This document shows, in pieces, positions 15,162 through 22,729 of a stretch of 26,972 bases of DNA. Every line of letters starts with the position of its first letter. Within the stretch, counting starts at the first letter, position 1. The translations under genes and the position numbers were made by a program. The DNA lies in the NCBI GenBank assembly GCA_002413345.1, contig DHWU01000008.1, positions 21,462 through 48,433 of the forward strand, in the 5' to 3' direction. Source of the stretch: Propionibacteriaceae bacterium UBA5174 (GTDB taxonomy: Bacteria > Actinomycetota > Actinomycetes > Propionibacteriales > Propionibacteriaceae). The notes beneath the pieces are model-generated. The model had not been told where the DNA came from. It made no database searches and saw nothing but the letters and a program-made list of their open reading frames with translations.

Positions 15162-15178
15162 GCTGGTCGACAACCAGC
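15162..15178. repeat. Short inverted repeat upstream of fabG
   Basis: GCTGGT (15162-15167) and ACCAGC (15173-15178) around CGACA, 19 bases before the fabG start codon. Size and position fit an operator or a small leader hairpin. Such short repeats also occur by chance. The rest of the divergent gap (15144-15339) shows no convincing promoter. Confidence 0.3.
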
Positions 15179-15339
15179 ATTGGGAGTCTTGCTGATTGGC
15201 GGGTCGCAGGCCTTGGCACACCCACAGCACCGTCCGGATGCGGTTGAATGGATGCGTTCGCCGGAACAGCCCTTGCCGGGAGCAAGCCAGATGGCTCGCC
15301 AAGCTCCCAACCACTTGCTGGCGAAGGATGGAGACTCCA

Positions 15340-16101
15340 GTGCGGCGCCTGATCCCGATCCTGATCGGTCTTGCTTTGGCGATTTCGGGGTGTGCCAATC
15401 CTTCGACGACCCCGGCCACCTTGGAGAACACGACCTGGATCGTCACCGCCATCGACGGCCAAGCGACCAGCAGTGATCACCAGCCGACGATGGCGTTCGG
15501 CGCTGGCCAAGTGACCGGTTCAGCCAGCTGTAACCGCTACACCGGCGCCTACACTCAGACCTCCACCGGGATCAGTTTTTCGCAGGTGATCATCACTCAG
15601 GTGGCTTGTGACGACTCAGCGTTAGTCGCGCAAGAAGCCCGGTTCACCGCAGCCTTGGGCAAAGTCACCAAGTTGGCAGGATCTGCCACCGATCCAGAAC
15701 TGTGCGATGCCTCCGGCAAAGTGGTCCTCAAGTTGACTCAACCAACCCCGGTCGAAACCGCAAAAGCCCTTACCGGAACCGACTGGTCGCTGTCGGCGAT
15801 CACCAGTGCCGACGCCACCACCGCGGTTATCACCGGCAGCTCGGTGACCTTGCAGATCGGTGAGACCAATTTCACTGCAACCTCGTGCGACAGTTTCACC
15901 GGCGATGTTGCCATCAATGGTTCGAACATCAAGTTCACCGCCGCCAACACCACCAGCACTGGCTGCGATTCCGCCGACCTGACCAATCAAATGACAACCG
16001 TGGCGAACCTGCTTTCAAAGGTTGAGAGTTGGTCGATCAGCGACTCGACGTTGACGCTGTCCACAGCTGATGGTGCCGGGTTGGAGTTCACCACCCCGTG
16101 A
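15340..16101 (+). CDS. Lipoprotein with two META (HslJ-like) domains
   Basis: Probably a surface lipoprotein of unknown function; META/HslJ domains occur in secreted proteins, with heat-shock or novobiocin-resistance roles reported for HslJ in E. coli. The start is GTG 15340, with TGGAG six bases upstream, giving 253 residues; an ATG four codons earlier and a longer open frame lack a usable site. A basic N-terminus and hydrophobic stretch lead to lipobox AISGC with Cys18. META copy 1 (about 26-135) has NTTWIVTAIDG, SASCNRYTGAY and TQVACDD. Copy 2 (about 140-253) has GTDWSLSAI, TSCDSFTGDV and TSTGCDS. Copy 2 keeps the Cys pattern but replaces the usual GCNxxxG loop with SCDSFTG. The stop overlaps the rlmA start by four bases, suggesting one transcript. 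Confidence 0.88.
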   Translation: MRRLIPILIGLALAISGCANPSTTPATLENTTWIVTAIDGQATSSDHQPTMAFGAGQVTGSASCNRYTGAYTQTSTGISFSQVIITQVACDDSALVAQEARFTAALGKVTKLAGSATDPELCDASGKVVLKLTQPTPVETAKALTGTDWSLSAITSADATTAVITGSSVTLQIGETNFTATSCDSFTGDVAINGSNIKFTAANTTSTGCDSADLTNQMTTVANLLSKVESWSISDSTLTLSTADGAGLEFTTP

Positions 16102-16904
16102 GTCTGGAACGAGCCACCGACCTGCTCGCCTGCCCCGTCTGCCAGGGCAGGCTGGCGCTGTACGGCAAAGTGATCTGCTGCACTGAAGGTCACAGCTACG
16201 ACGTCGCCAAACAAGGCTACGTAAACCTTCTCGGAGCCAGCGAACCAGGCAACGCCGATACCTCCGAGATGTTGGACGCCCGGGCCCGCGTCCACGCTGC
16301 GGGGGTCTTCAACCAGGTCACCGAGGCGATCGCCACTAGCTGCGGCGGACGCCAACGGGTCTTGGAAGCTGGTGCCGGCACCGGGCACTACTTGGCCAGT
16401 GCTCTTGGCACTGATCCACAAGCGCTGGGAGTGGCGATAGATGTTTCCAAAGCGTCAGCCAAGCACTGCGTCCGTACCGACGAGCGGATTGCCGCAATCG
16501 TGGCCGATGTGTGGCAGCCGCTACCGCTGCGAGACCGCAGCTTGGACGCGGTCTTGGCGGTGTTCGCCCCCCGCAACCTGCCCGAATTTGCGCGGGTATT
16601 GCACTCAGACGGTCGCTTCATCGCAGTCACCCCGCGTTCTGGTCACCTGGTTGGGTTGCGGGACGCCTATGGGTTGCTGGACATTCCCAGCGCCAAGGCC
16701 ACCCAACTGGCCGCAGCCGCAGCCGAGTTCTTCGACTTGATCGACACCAGAGTGATCAAATACCGCGTGCCAGTCGACGAACAGTTGGCCACTGACCTGA
16801 TTGCGATGGGGCCAAACGCCTTCCACCAGCAGCCAAAACAGGTCACCGCTTCAGTGATCAGTATCGACGTGACGGTGCAATCCTTCCGTCCTATCCGCGA
16901 CTGA
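16098..16904 (+). CDS. rlmA: 23S rRNA (guanine-N1)-methyltransferase, RlmA/TlrB type
   Basis: Methylates N1 of a guanine in helix 35 of 23S rRNA: G745 for RlmA-I of Gram-negatives, G748 for RlmA-II/TlrB of Gram-positives, the latter linked to tylosin resistance. The 268-residue product begins with a zinc-binding module CPVC (Cys12, Cys15), Cys27/Cys28 and His32, then the family sequence DVAKQGYVNLL. A Rossmann methyltransferase domain follows, with VLEAGAGTGHYLASAL (about 89-104), the acidic loop AIDVSKASAK and AVFAPRN. GTG 16098 overlaps the lipoprotein stop (GTGA). In an actinobacterium the G748 type is more likely, but specificity is not proven by sequence alone. Confidence 0.88.
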   Translation: MSLERATDLLACPVCQGRLALYGKVICCTEGHSYDVAKQGYVNLLGASEPGNADTSEMLDARARVHAAGVFNQVTEAIATSCGGRQRVLEAGAGTGHYLASALGTDPQALGVAIDVSKASAKHCVRTDERIAAIVADVWQPLPLRDRSLDAVLAVFAPRNLPEFARVLHSDGRFIAVTPRSGHLVGLRDAYGLLDIPSAKATQLAAAAAEFFDLIDTRVIKYRVPVDEQLATDLIAMGPNAFHQQPKQVTASVISIDVTVQSFRPIRD

Positions 16905-16929
16905 GCCGCCACACTGCGAAGATGGGCCC

Positions 16930-18159
16930 ATGACAGATTGGCCTGATCTTGCAGCCGCCCAGTTGCTGGACGCTTTGGTCGGCCAACTCGAACTCGTTCT
17001 GCCTGCCGCAAGTTCACTGCGGCGCGAACTCCATCAGCATCCCGACCTGAGCGGCACCGAGCGTCCAACTGCCGAGCGGCTTCGCCAAGCACTGCCACAA
17101 CTTGTTGCAACCCAGATTGCTGACACTGGCTTTCTAGTTCGGCTGGGCCCGCCCGGACCAGCAGTGGTCCTGCGCAGCGAGTTGGATGCGTTACCCCTGA
17201 TCGAACAGACCCAGCTGCCCTGGGCCGCCACTAATCACATGATGCACGCCTGCGGCCATGACGTTCATCTGGCGGCACTGTGGGCGGTCTTGCAGGCCGC
17301 TACGAGAGTGGAGCTACCAGTTGGCCTAATCGGTCTCTTTCAGCCTCGGGAGGAGACCCAGCCGTCCGGGGCGCTGGACGTGGCGGCGGCCATGTCCCAG
17401 TCCAACACCGAGGTCACGGCTGTGATCGGGGCACACCTTCAGCCACGAGTCGCGCCGGGGGTGATCAGTACCGGAGCCGGGGTGGTGAATGCCGCCTCCG
17501 ATGAGTTCACCATCGTCGTCCATGGCCATCCGGGCCACGGCGCCTATCCCCAGGCAGCCATCGACCCAGTCCCGGTATTGGCGGCAATCGTCACCGGACT
17601 TCAGGAACTGATTGGACGCGGTCTGGACCCGACCCATCCGGCAGTAATCACCGTGGGTCGAGTCGATGCCGGTACTGCGGCGAATATCATTGCGGCTCGT
17701 GGCGTATTGCGCGGAGTGATCCGGACCATGCATGAAGCCGATCGAGTTCAACTTCACTCCAGCCTGCGCCGCCTTGCCGAGCACACCGCAGCTGCGCGTG
17801 GTGCCTACGCCGAAGTGAACATCGTTACTGGTGACCCGGTATTGAACAATGACTGTCAGTTGGTGTCTAAGACCGACCCGATCTTGGCCCGGCTAGGCGT
17901 GCCGGTGGCTACTGAACCGTTCCGCTCCTGCGGGGCTGACGACTTCTCGCACTACAGCGAGCTGGCTCCGATTCTGATGATGTTCGTCGGAGTGCGCCAA
18001 GACCCAGCAGTACCCGTGCCCTCCCACCTTGGTGATGCCCGCGGCGAAGTTGGCCTCCACCACCCCGCGTTTTACCCACCCGAGGAGTCGATTCGACAGG
18101 TGGCCCTAGCCTTAATTGCGGGCTATGTGGCGGCCATTGGATTGACCCGCCAAGGTTGA
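16930..18159 (+). CDS. M20D-type metallo-amidohydrolase
   Basis: Zinc-type hydrolase related to hippurate hydrolase, N-acetyl-diaminopimelate deacetylase and IAA-amino-acid hydrolases, cleaving an N-acyl amide. The 409-residue product shows the family metal ligands: Cys108 and His110 (HACGHD), Glu142 (FQPREE), His169 (GAHLQP) and a C-terminal His377 (LHHPAF). The dimerisation lid is inserted at about 190-310, with HGHPGHGAYPQ and IDPV. The usual FQPAEE reads FQPREE, an Arg beside the catalytic Glu, and the common GSEDF reads GADDF. The substrate is unknown. It starts at ATG 16930, 25 bases after rlmA and 22 bases before the EI24 gene, so it probably belongs to the lipoprotein-rlmA transcript. 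No signal peptide is visible. Confidence 0.9.
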   Translation: MTDWPDLAAAQLLDALVGQLELVLPAASSLRRELHQHPDLSGTERPTAERLRQALPQLVATQIADTGFLVRLGPPGPAVVLRSELDALPLIEQTQLPWAATNHMMHACGHDVHLAALWAVLQAATRVELPVGLIGLFQPREETQPSGALDVAAAMSQSNTEVTAVIGAHLQPRVAPGVISTGAGVVNAASDEFTIVVHGHPGHGAYPQAAIDPVPVLAAIVTGLQELIGRGLDPTHPAVITVGRVDAGTAANIIAARGVLRGVIRTMHEADRVQLHSSLRRLAEHTAAARGAYAEVNIVTGDPVLNNDCQLVSKTDPILARLGVPVATEPFRSCGADDFSHYSELAPILMMFVGVRQDPAVPVPSHLGDARGEVGLHHPAFYPPEESIRQVALALIAGYVAAIGLTRQG

Positions 18160-18181
18160 AGTTTCGACTATTGTCCAGGCC

Positions 18182-18988
18182 GTGACGATTCCAAAACATA
18201 CGATCGATTCGGGGCGGAAGTTCTTCGATGGGGTAGCCCTGTTCTGGCGCGGCGCGGCAATGCTATTGCGCCGACCACATCTCTATCTGTTGGGGTTGAT
18301 CCCGGCAGTGATCGCGTTTCTGATTCTGGGTGTCGGGTTGGGCGTAACCCTCGCCTTGCTTGGCCGTGAGACCGCTGCCCTGACCTGGTTCACCGCCGAC
18401 TGGGCACCCTGGGCACAAACCACTGCGCAGGTAGTCGCCGGGGCCGCGCTGATCGGCTTGGTCCTGCTGCTGTCAATGTGGCTATTCACCGCGCTGGCCC
18501 TAGCCATCGGTGGGCCCTTTTTTGAGCAGATTTCGAACCGCATTGACGACGCGGCCGGCGTCCCACCAGCGGCCACCGAACCGACCCTGATTTCCGGCCT
18601 GATCCAAGGCGCAAAGGACTCACTACGAATCGGAGCCTTGGCCGCTTTGGGCGGCATTGGGCTCTTTCTGGCCGAGTTTGTGCCAGTGATCGGTCAGACA
18701 GTCGTTCCGCTGTTGGCGGCGGTGTTCGGTGGCTGGATTCTGGTGTTGGAACTGAGTGGCCCCCCATTTGCCCGGCGCACCCTCGATCTACGCCACCGTC
18801 GCATGGCTTTGAGACGGCACCGCCAGTTGGCGCTTGGCCTGGGCACGATGACTTTCGTGATCTTCTTGATTCCGCTGGGTGCAGTGCTGTTCATGCCCGT
18901 GGCGGTGGCCGCGGCCACTCTCCTCGCCCAGCGGGCGACTGAGCTGGAGGCTCAGCCCGCTCAGGCCAAGCTGACCAAATCCAGGTAA
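18182..18988 (+). CDS. EI24/CysZ-like integral membrane protein
   Basis: A 268-residue membrane protein resembling the EI24 family, which includes E. coli CysZ, involved in sulfate uptake; most actinobacterial members are uncharacterised. Hydrophobic segments lie at about 33-62 (LYLLGLIPAVIAFLILGVGL), 80-110, 148-190 and 222-248. The characteristic GGPFFEQISNRID loop sits at about 109-121, and the cytoplasmic LDLRHRRMALRRHRQLALG segment near 200. GTG 18182 lies 22 bases after the amidohydrolase. The last 28 bases overlap the end of the convergent ABC-F gene. Nearby suf genes make a sulfur link tempting, but they are in a separate opposing unit. Confidence 0.82.
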   Translation: MTIPKHTIDSGRKFFDGVALFWRGAAMLLRRPHLYLLGLIPAVIAFLILGVGLGVTLALLGRETAALTWFTADWAPWAQTTAQVVAGAALIGLVLLLSMWLFTALALAIGGPFFEQISNRIDDAAGVPPAATEPTLISGLIQGAKDSLRIGALAALGGIGLFLAEFVPVIGQTVVPLLAAVFGGWILVLELSGPPFARRTLDLRHRRMALRRHRQLALGLGTMTFVIFLIPLGAVLFMPVAVAAATLLAQRATELEAQPAQAKLTKSR

Positions 18989-20559
18989 TCGGGATTCCAC
19001 AGGTCTTCATCGCCGTCGGGAAGCAGCAGCACTCGGTCCGGCTCGAGTGCAGTCACCGCACCCTCGTCGTGGGTGACCAAAACTACGGCGCCGGCATAGT
19101 CTCGCAATGCCGCCAACACCTCGGCCCGCGATGCGGGGTCCAGGTTGTTGGTGGGTTCGTCCAGCAGCAACACATTTGCTGCACTGACCACCAACATCGC
19201 CAAGGCAAGCCTGGTTTTTTCTCCACCAGATAGCACCCGGGCCGGCTTTTCTACGTCATCGCCGCTAAAGAGGAAGGAGCCCAAGATCTTGCGAACCTCG
19301 GTTTCATTGAGTTGGGGCGAAGCCGTGATCATGTTTTCCAAGACGCTGCGGGAGACATCCAAGGTCTCGTGTTCCTGGGCGTAGTAGCCCAACCGCAACC
19401 CGTGGCCGTGCAGCACCTGTCCGGTATCAGGAGCCTCCAGCCCGGCCAGTAGCTTCAATAGCGTGGTCTTGCCTGCACCGTTCAGCCCAAGCACCACAAC
19501 CTTCGCGCCTCTGTCGATGGCCAAGTCAACGTCGGTGAAGATTTCGAGACTGCCATAGCCCTTACTCAACTCAGTGGCGGTCAGCGGAGTCTTCCCGCAA
19601 GGTGCTGGTTCTGGCAGCCGGATCTTGGCCACTCGATCACTAACCCGTTGTTCTTCCAAACCGGACAGCAGTTTTCCAGCCCGCTTGGCCATGTTTTGGG
19701 CGGCAACCGCCTTCGTCGCCTTCGCCCGCATCTTGTCGGCCTGCGCCAGCAGAGTCTCCGCCTTGCGCTCCGCGTTGGAGCGTTCTCGCTTGCGGCGTTT
19801 TTCGTCGGTCTCTCGCTGGGCCAGGTAGCGCTTCCAGTCCATGGCGTAGATGTCCATCTCGGCGCGGTTGGCGTCCAGGTGAAAGACCTTGTTGACGCAG
19901 GCCTCAAGCAGGCCCACATCGTGGGAGATCACGATCAGACCACCGGAATAGGACTGCAAGTAGCCGCGCAGCCAAACGATCGAATCGGCGTCCAGGTGGT
20001 TGGTGGGTTCGTCAAGCAGGAGTGTGTCCGCACCAGAGAACAGGATCCGAGCCAGCTCAATGCGGCGACGTTGACCGCCAGACAGCGTTTGCAGGGGCTG
20101 ACCCAGTACCCGGTCGGCCAACCCGAGATTGGCCGCGATTCGGGCCGCCTCAGATTCAGCGGCGTAGCCGCCAGCAGCAGCCAGTTCGGTTTCAGCGCGG
20201 GAATAGGACGCCATCGCCCGTTCTTGCGCCTCACCGACTTCGGTGGCCATCGCCATCGAATACGTGCTCAGCCGACGCAGGATCGTATCCAGTCCGCGGG
20301 CGGACAAGATCCGGTCTTTGGCTAGCTGTTCCAGGTCACCGGTGCGCGGGTCCTGCGGCAGGTAACCAAGCTGCCCAGTGCGGGTGATCTGACCGCCGGC
20401 CGGCAACGATTCACCGGCCAAGATCCGGGTGAGGGTCGTCTTGCCGGCGCCGTTGCGCCCGACCAGACCGATCTTCTCCCCCGCAATCACTTGAAAGGAC
20501 GCCGGGGACAACAACAGTCGGGCCCCGGCCCGTACTTCGACTTCTCTAGCTACCAACAT
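18961..20559 (-). CDS. ABC-F family ATPase, complete
   Basis: A 532-residue soluble tandem ATPase of the ABC-F class, expected to act on the ribosome. Domain 1: Walker A GRNGAGKTT (34-42), signature LSGGQ (159-163), Walker B LLLDEPTNHLD (180-190), switch ISHD (211-214). A charged helical linker (about 240-315, KRRKRERSNAERKAE) carries the P-site tRNA interaction motif in this family. Domain 2: Walker A GLNGAGKTT (358-366), signature LSGGE (443-447), Walker B LLLDEPTNNLD (464-474), switch VTHDE. ATG 20559 has no clear Shine-Dalgarno. An ABC-F gene (Rv1473) also occurs near the suf operon in M. tuberculosis. Sequence alone does not separate housekeeping from resistance function. It differs clearly from the ABC-F protein at 1-1247. 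Confidence 0.94.
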   Translation of the reverse strand: MLVAREVEVRAGARLLLSPASFQVIAGEKIGLVGRNGAGKTTLTRILAGESLPAGGQITRTGQLGYLPQDPRTGDLEQLAKDRILSARGLDTILRRLSTYSMAMATEVGEAQERAMASYSRAETELAAAGGYAAESEAARIAANLGLADRVLGQPLQTLSGGQRRRIELARILFSGADTLLLDEPTNHLDADSIVWLRGYLQSYSGGLIVISHDVGLLEACVNKVFHLDANRAEMDIYAMDWKRYLAQRETDEKRRKRERSNAERKAETLLAQADKMRAKATKAVAAQNMAKRAGKLLSGLEEQRVSDRVAKIRLPEPAPCGKTPLTATELSKGYGSLEIFTDVDLAIDRGAKVVVLGLNGAGKTTLLKLLAGLEAPDTGQVLHGHGLRLGYYAQEHETLDVSRSVLENMITASPQLNETEVRKILGSFLFSGDDVEKPARVLSGGEKTRLALAMLVVSAANVLLLDEPTNNLDPASRAEVLAALRDYAGAVVLVTHDEGAVTALEPDRVLLLPDGDEDLWNPDYLDLVSLA

Positions 20560-20621
20560 CGCCGGGCAAGGTTACCGTGATCCTCGACAGCTGTTTCTCC
20601 GCCCAGCCATCGAGCAGCTAC

Positions 20622-20843
20622 CTATTGGCTTGGCGGGCGCCCGCGGCGTGGCAGCGGCCCGGCACCCTTTGGGCTTCGTCCAGCCTTGTCTAACGACTGC
20701 CGTAACAGCAGCTCAATCTGAGCGTTCAGCGAACGCAAGTCATCGGCGGCCCAACCCGATAACGCAGCGTGCACAGCTGGGTCCAGGCGAAGCAGGACGG
20801 ACTTGCGTTCCCGTCCTGCCCCGCTGGAATTGGTTTGGTTCAT
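20622..20843 (-). CDS. Ribbon-helix-helix DNA-binding protein with AT-hook-like tail
   Basis: A 73-residue probable transcription regulator. Residues 13-21 (RKSVLLRLD) form the likely DNA-contacting strand. Two helices follow (about 22-34 and 38-52, with SLNAQIELLLRQSL), the pattern of Arc/CopG-type RHH proteins that bind palindromes as dimers. The basic tail contains RRGRPPS (66-72), whose RGRP core resembles an AT-hook. ATG 20843 lies four bases after the SPFH stop, so the two form an operon. No toxin-like gene accompanies it, which argues against a toxin-antitoxin antitoxin. The likely target is the palindrome in front of the SPFH gene (autoregulation), which is inference. Confidence 0.85.
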   Translation of the reverse strand: MNQTNSSGAGRERKSVLLRLDPAVHAALSGWAADDLRSLNAQIELLLRQSLDKAGRSPKGAGPLPRRGRPPSQ

Positions 20844-20847
20844 CGAC

Positions 20848-21819
20848 TCAGGTGTAGAGCGAACCGGTGTTCACCACCGGGGTGGCCTGAGATGAGCTAC
20901 ACAAGACCACCAGCAGATTCGAGACCATGGCCGCCTTGCGTTCCTCGTCCATATTCACGATGTCGTCGGCCTCCAACTGACGCAATGCGCCTTGCACCAT
21001 GCTCACCGCGCCCTCAACGATCTTTTCCCGGGCCGCGATCACGGCTGAGGCTTGCTGACGCTGCAGCATTGCATGGGCAATTTCGGGCGCGTAGGCGAGG
21101 CTCGAGATCCTTGCCTCGACCACTTCCAGGCCGGCGATCGCGATCCGGGCAGCAACCTCGGTGGCAAGCTCAGCGGCGACAGTCTCGGTGGAGCCGCGCA
21201 AGGATTCCTCACCTGGGCCCGCATTGTCATAGGGGTGAATGGACGCGACATGCCGCAGCGCGGACTCGGCCTGCACTCGAACGAAGCCTGGGTAATCATC
21301 GACGGCAAATACTGCTTTAGCGGTGTCGGCCACCTGCCACACAATGATCGCCGCAATGTTGACCGGATTGCCGTCCGCGTCGTTCACCTTCAGCTCGTTG
21401 GTCTCGAAGTTTCGCACCTTGACCGAAACCTTCTTCGAGGTCACCAGCGGCAACACCGTCCGCAGCCCGGCTTTGCGCACGGTGCCCACGTAGCCACCAA
21501 AGAACTGCAGCACGGCCGTATCGCCAGGGCTGACTACTCGAATGGCAGTGATTGGCACCACGACCAGCATCGCCACCACGATCCCGAGGACGATGAACCC
21601 TGACGGGTCACCTCCGGCCTCATCGATCACCGCACCAGCGATGAAGGCCAGCACCGCAGCCACCGTCGCCACGATTGTGATCAGCACCGCGATCAGCCCC
21701 GGCGCGGCCCAAGCGGACTTCTCCGAAATCTCGACTCGCGCGCCATCATGACCAACAGGTACTCCTGCTGGCTCTCCGCGGTCGGATTCTTGCCGCGGGC
21801 CGGTTGTCTGATCAGACAT
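20848..21819 (-). CDS. SPFH/Band 7 domain membrane protein
   Basis: A second SPFH protein, distinct from the NfeD-linked one. The 323-residue product has a hydrophilic N-terminus (1-35), two membrane segments (about 38-63 and 73-93) and a Band 7 domain beginning VVSPGDTAVLQFFGGYVGTV. That domain includes FETNELKVNDADGNPVNIAA, IIVWQV, and the helical region EARISSLAYAPEIAHAMLQRQQA (about 95-270). The end (about 283-323) includes the ALRQLEADDIVNMDEERKA segment. ATG 21819 has AGGAG about ten bases upstream. An RHH regulator gene follows four bases downstream and a perfect palindrome lies 39 bases upstream. Function unknown; the family scaffolds membrane complexes, and here the regulator suggests inducible expression. 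Confidence 0.92.
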   Translation of the reverse strand: MSDQTTGPRQESDRGEPAGVPVGHDGARVEISEKSAWAAPGLIAVLITIVATVAAVLAFIAGAVIDEAGGDPSGFIVLGIVVAMLVVVPITAIRVVSPGDTAVLQFFGGYVGTVRKAGLRTVLPLVTSKKVSVKVRNFETNELKVNDADGNPVNIAAIIVWQVADTAKAVFAVDDYPGFVRVQAESALRHVASIHPYDNAGPGEESLRGSTETVAAELATEVAARIAIAGLEVVEARISSLAYAPEIAHAMLQRQQASAVIAAREKIVEGAVSMVQGALRQLEADDIVNMDEERKAAMVSNLLVVLCSSSQATPVVNTGSLYT

Positions 21820-21849
21820 CGCAGATCACTCCTCTACTGAAACCAAAAC

Positions 21850-21871
21850 TGATATCTAAGTGATATCACTT
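21850..21871. promoter_or_regulatory. Candidate operator of the SPFH-RHH operon
   Basis: AAGTGATATCACTT (21858-21871) is a perfect 14-base palindrome. A further TGATATC half-site copy at 21850-21856 repeats TGATATC of the palindrome (21861-21867) exactly 11 bases away, about one helical turn. The site lies in the 80-base gap between the sufT stop and the SPFH start, where the SPFH promoter should be. Palindromes with in-phase repeated half-sites are typical of RHH dimers binding cooperatively, and an RHH gene is second in this operon. Confidence 0.6.
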
Positions 21872-21899
21872 TTTCGAGTGGAGCGGAAGCCCGAGCTGG

Positions 21900-22277
21900 T
21901 TAGACGTTGTAGCCGATGTAGCGAAGCTGTTCGCGGCCATCTTCAGTGATCATTTCCAGACTCCACGGTGGCAGCCACACCCAGTTGATCCCGACCGAGT
22001 TCACCAGGCCTTCCAGTGCCAGTTGGGTGTTGTATTCGATCTGATCAGTCATTGGGCAGGTCGGCGAGGTCAAGGTCATGTCGATCACGGCATTGTTCTC
22101 GCTATCGATAGTCACGCCATAGACAAGGCCCAAGTCCACGACGTTGACCATTAGTTCTGGATCAACAACTTCCCTCATGGCCTCTAGCACGTCGTCCTCG
22201 CTGGGACGGGCATTCGGCACGGCCGGATCGGGCAAGGTGTCATTCACCAGATCGGACGGACGGGGAGATTCGCTCAT
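21900..22277 (-). CDS. sufT: MIP18/SufT-type Fe-S assembly protein (DUF59)
   Basis: Small protein assisting maturation of Fe-S proteins; the DUF59 family includes SufT, PaaD and eukaryotic MIP18. From ATG 22277 it has 125 residues; a GTG one codon earlier is possible, but GGAAGG is better spaced for the ATG. The domain starts near residue 26 (SEDDVLEAMREVVDPELMVN), continues with VVDLGLVYGV, and has the conserved Cys74 in LTSPTCPMTD. The stop of sufU shares one base with this start (TGATG). It is the last gene of the suf operon, matching Rv1466 of M. tuberculosis in position. Confidence 0.92.
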   Translation of the reverse strand: MSESPRPSDLVNDTLPDPAVPNARPSEDDVLEAMREVVDPELMVNVVDLGLVYGVTIDSENNAVIDMTLTSPTCPMTDQIEYNTQLALEGLVNSVGINWVWLPPWSLEMITEDGREQLRYIGYNV

Positions 22278-22729
22278 CACTGCCTTCCTTCTTCAGCACT
22301 CAAAGCTTGGGCGGCTGCGTCCTTGAAAGCAGACCAGCCCAACAAGGCACACTTCACGCGCGCCGGAAACTGGGCCACCCCAACAAAAGCGATCGCATCT
22401 TCGAGTCGGTCCTCATTGGGCTCATAACGCCCCTGAGAGTGCATCATCTCGGTGAAATCGGCAAGCAACGACATAGCCTCGGTCACGCTCTTTCCGATCA
22501 CCAAATCAGCCATCACCGAGGTGGATGCCTGCGAGATCGAACAGCCAATCCCCTCATAGGAGACGTCAGTCACCGTCTCGCCATCTAGCTCCACCCGGAG
22601 CAACACTTCATCACCACAGCTGGGATTCACATGGGTCACTTCTGCCTGATATGGCTCGCGCAGCCCACTGTGATGCTTGGCCTTGTAGTGATCCAGGATG
22701 ATCTCCTGATACAGCGTTTCGACGCTCAC
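22277..22729 (-). CDS. sufU: SufU, sulfur-transfer / Fe-S assembly protein
   Basis: Zinc-containing sulfurtransferase of Gram-positive SUF systems that accepts persulfide sulfur from SufS; older annotations call it a scaffold. The 150-residue product has the zinc/sulfur residues Cys38 and Asp40 (NPSCGDEV), Cys63 (GCSISQAS) and Cys127 (RVKCALLGW). The extra segment before the last Cys (about 98-125), characteristic of SufU as against IscU, is present. GTG 22729 overlaps the sufS stop by four bases. Confidence 0.96.
   Translation of the reverse strand: MSVETLYQEIILDHYKAKHHSGLREPYQAEVTHVNPSCGDEVLLRVELDGETVTDVSYEGIGCSISQASTSVMADLVIGKSVTEAMSLLADFTEMMHSQGRYEPNEDRLEDAIAFVGVAQFPARVKCALLGWSAFKDAAAQALSAEEGRQ

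Noticed and set aside
20622..20843. Toxin-antitoxin antitoxin
   Set aside because: No small toxin-like gene is adjacent; the neighbour is an SPFH membrane protein and the gene is second in that operon.
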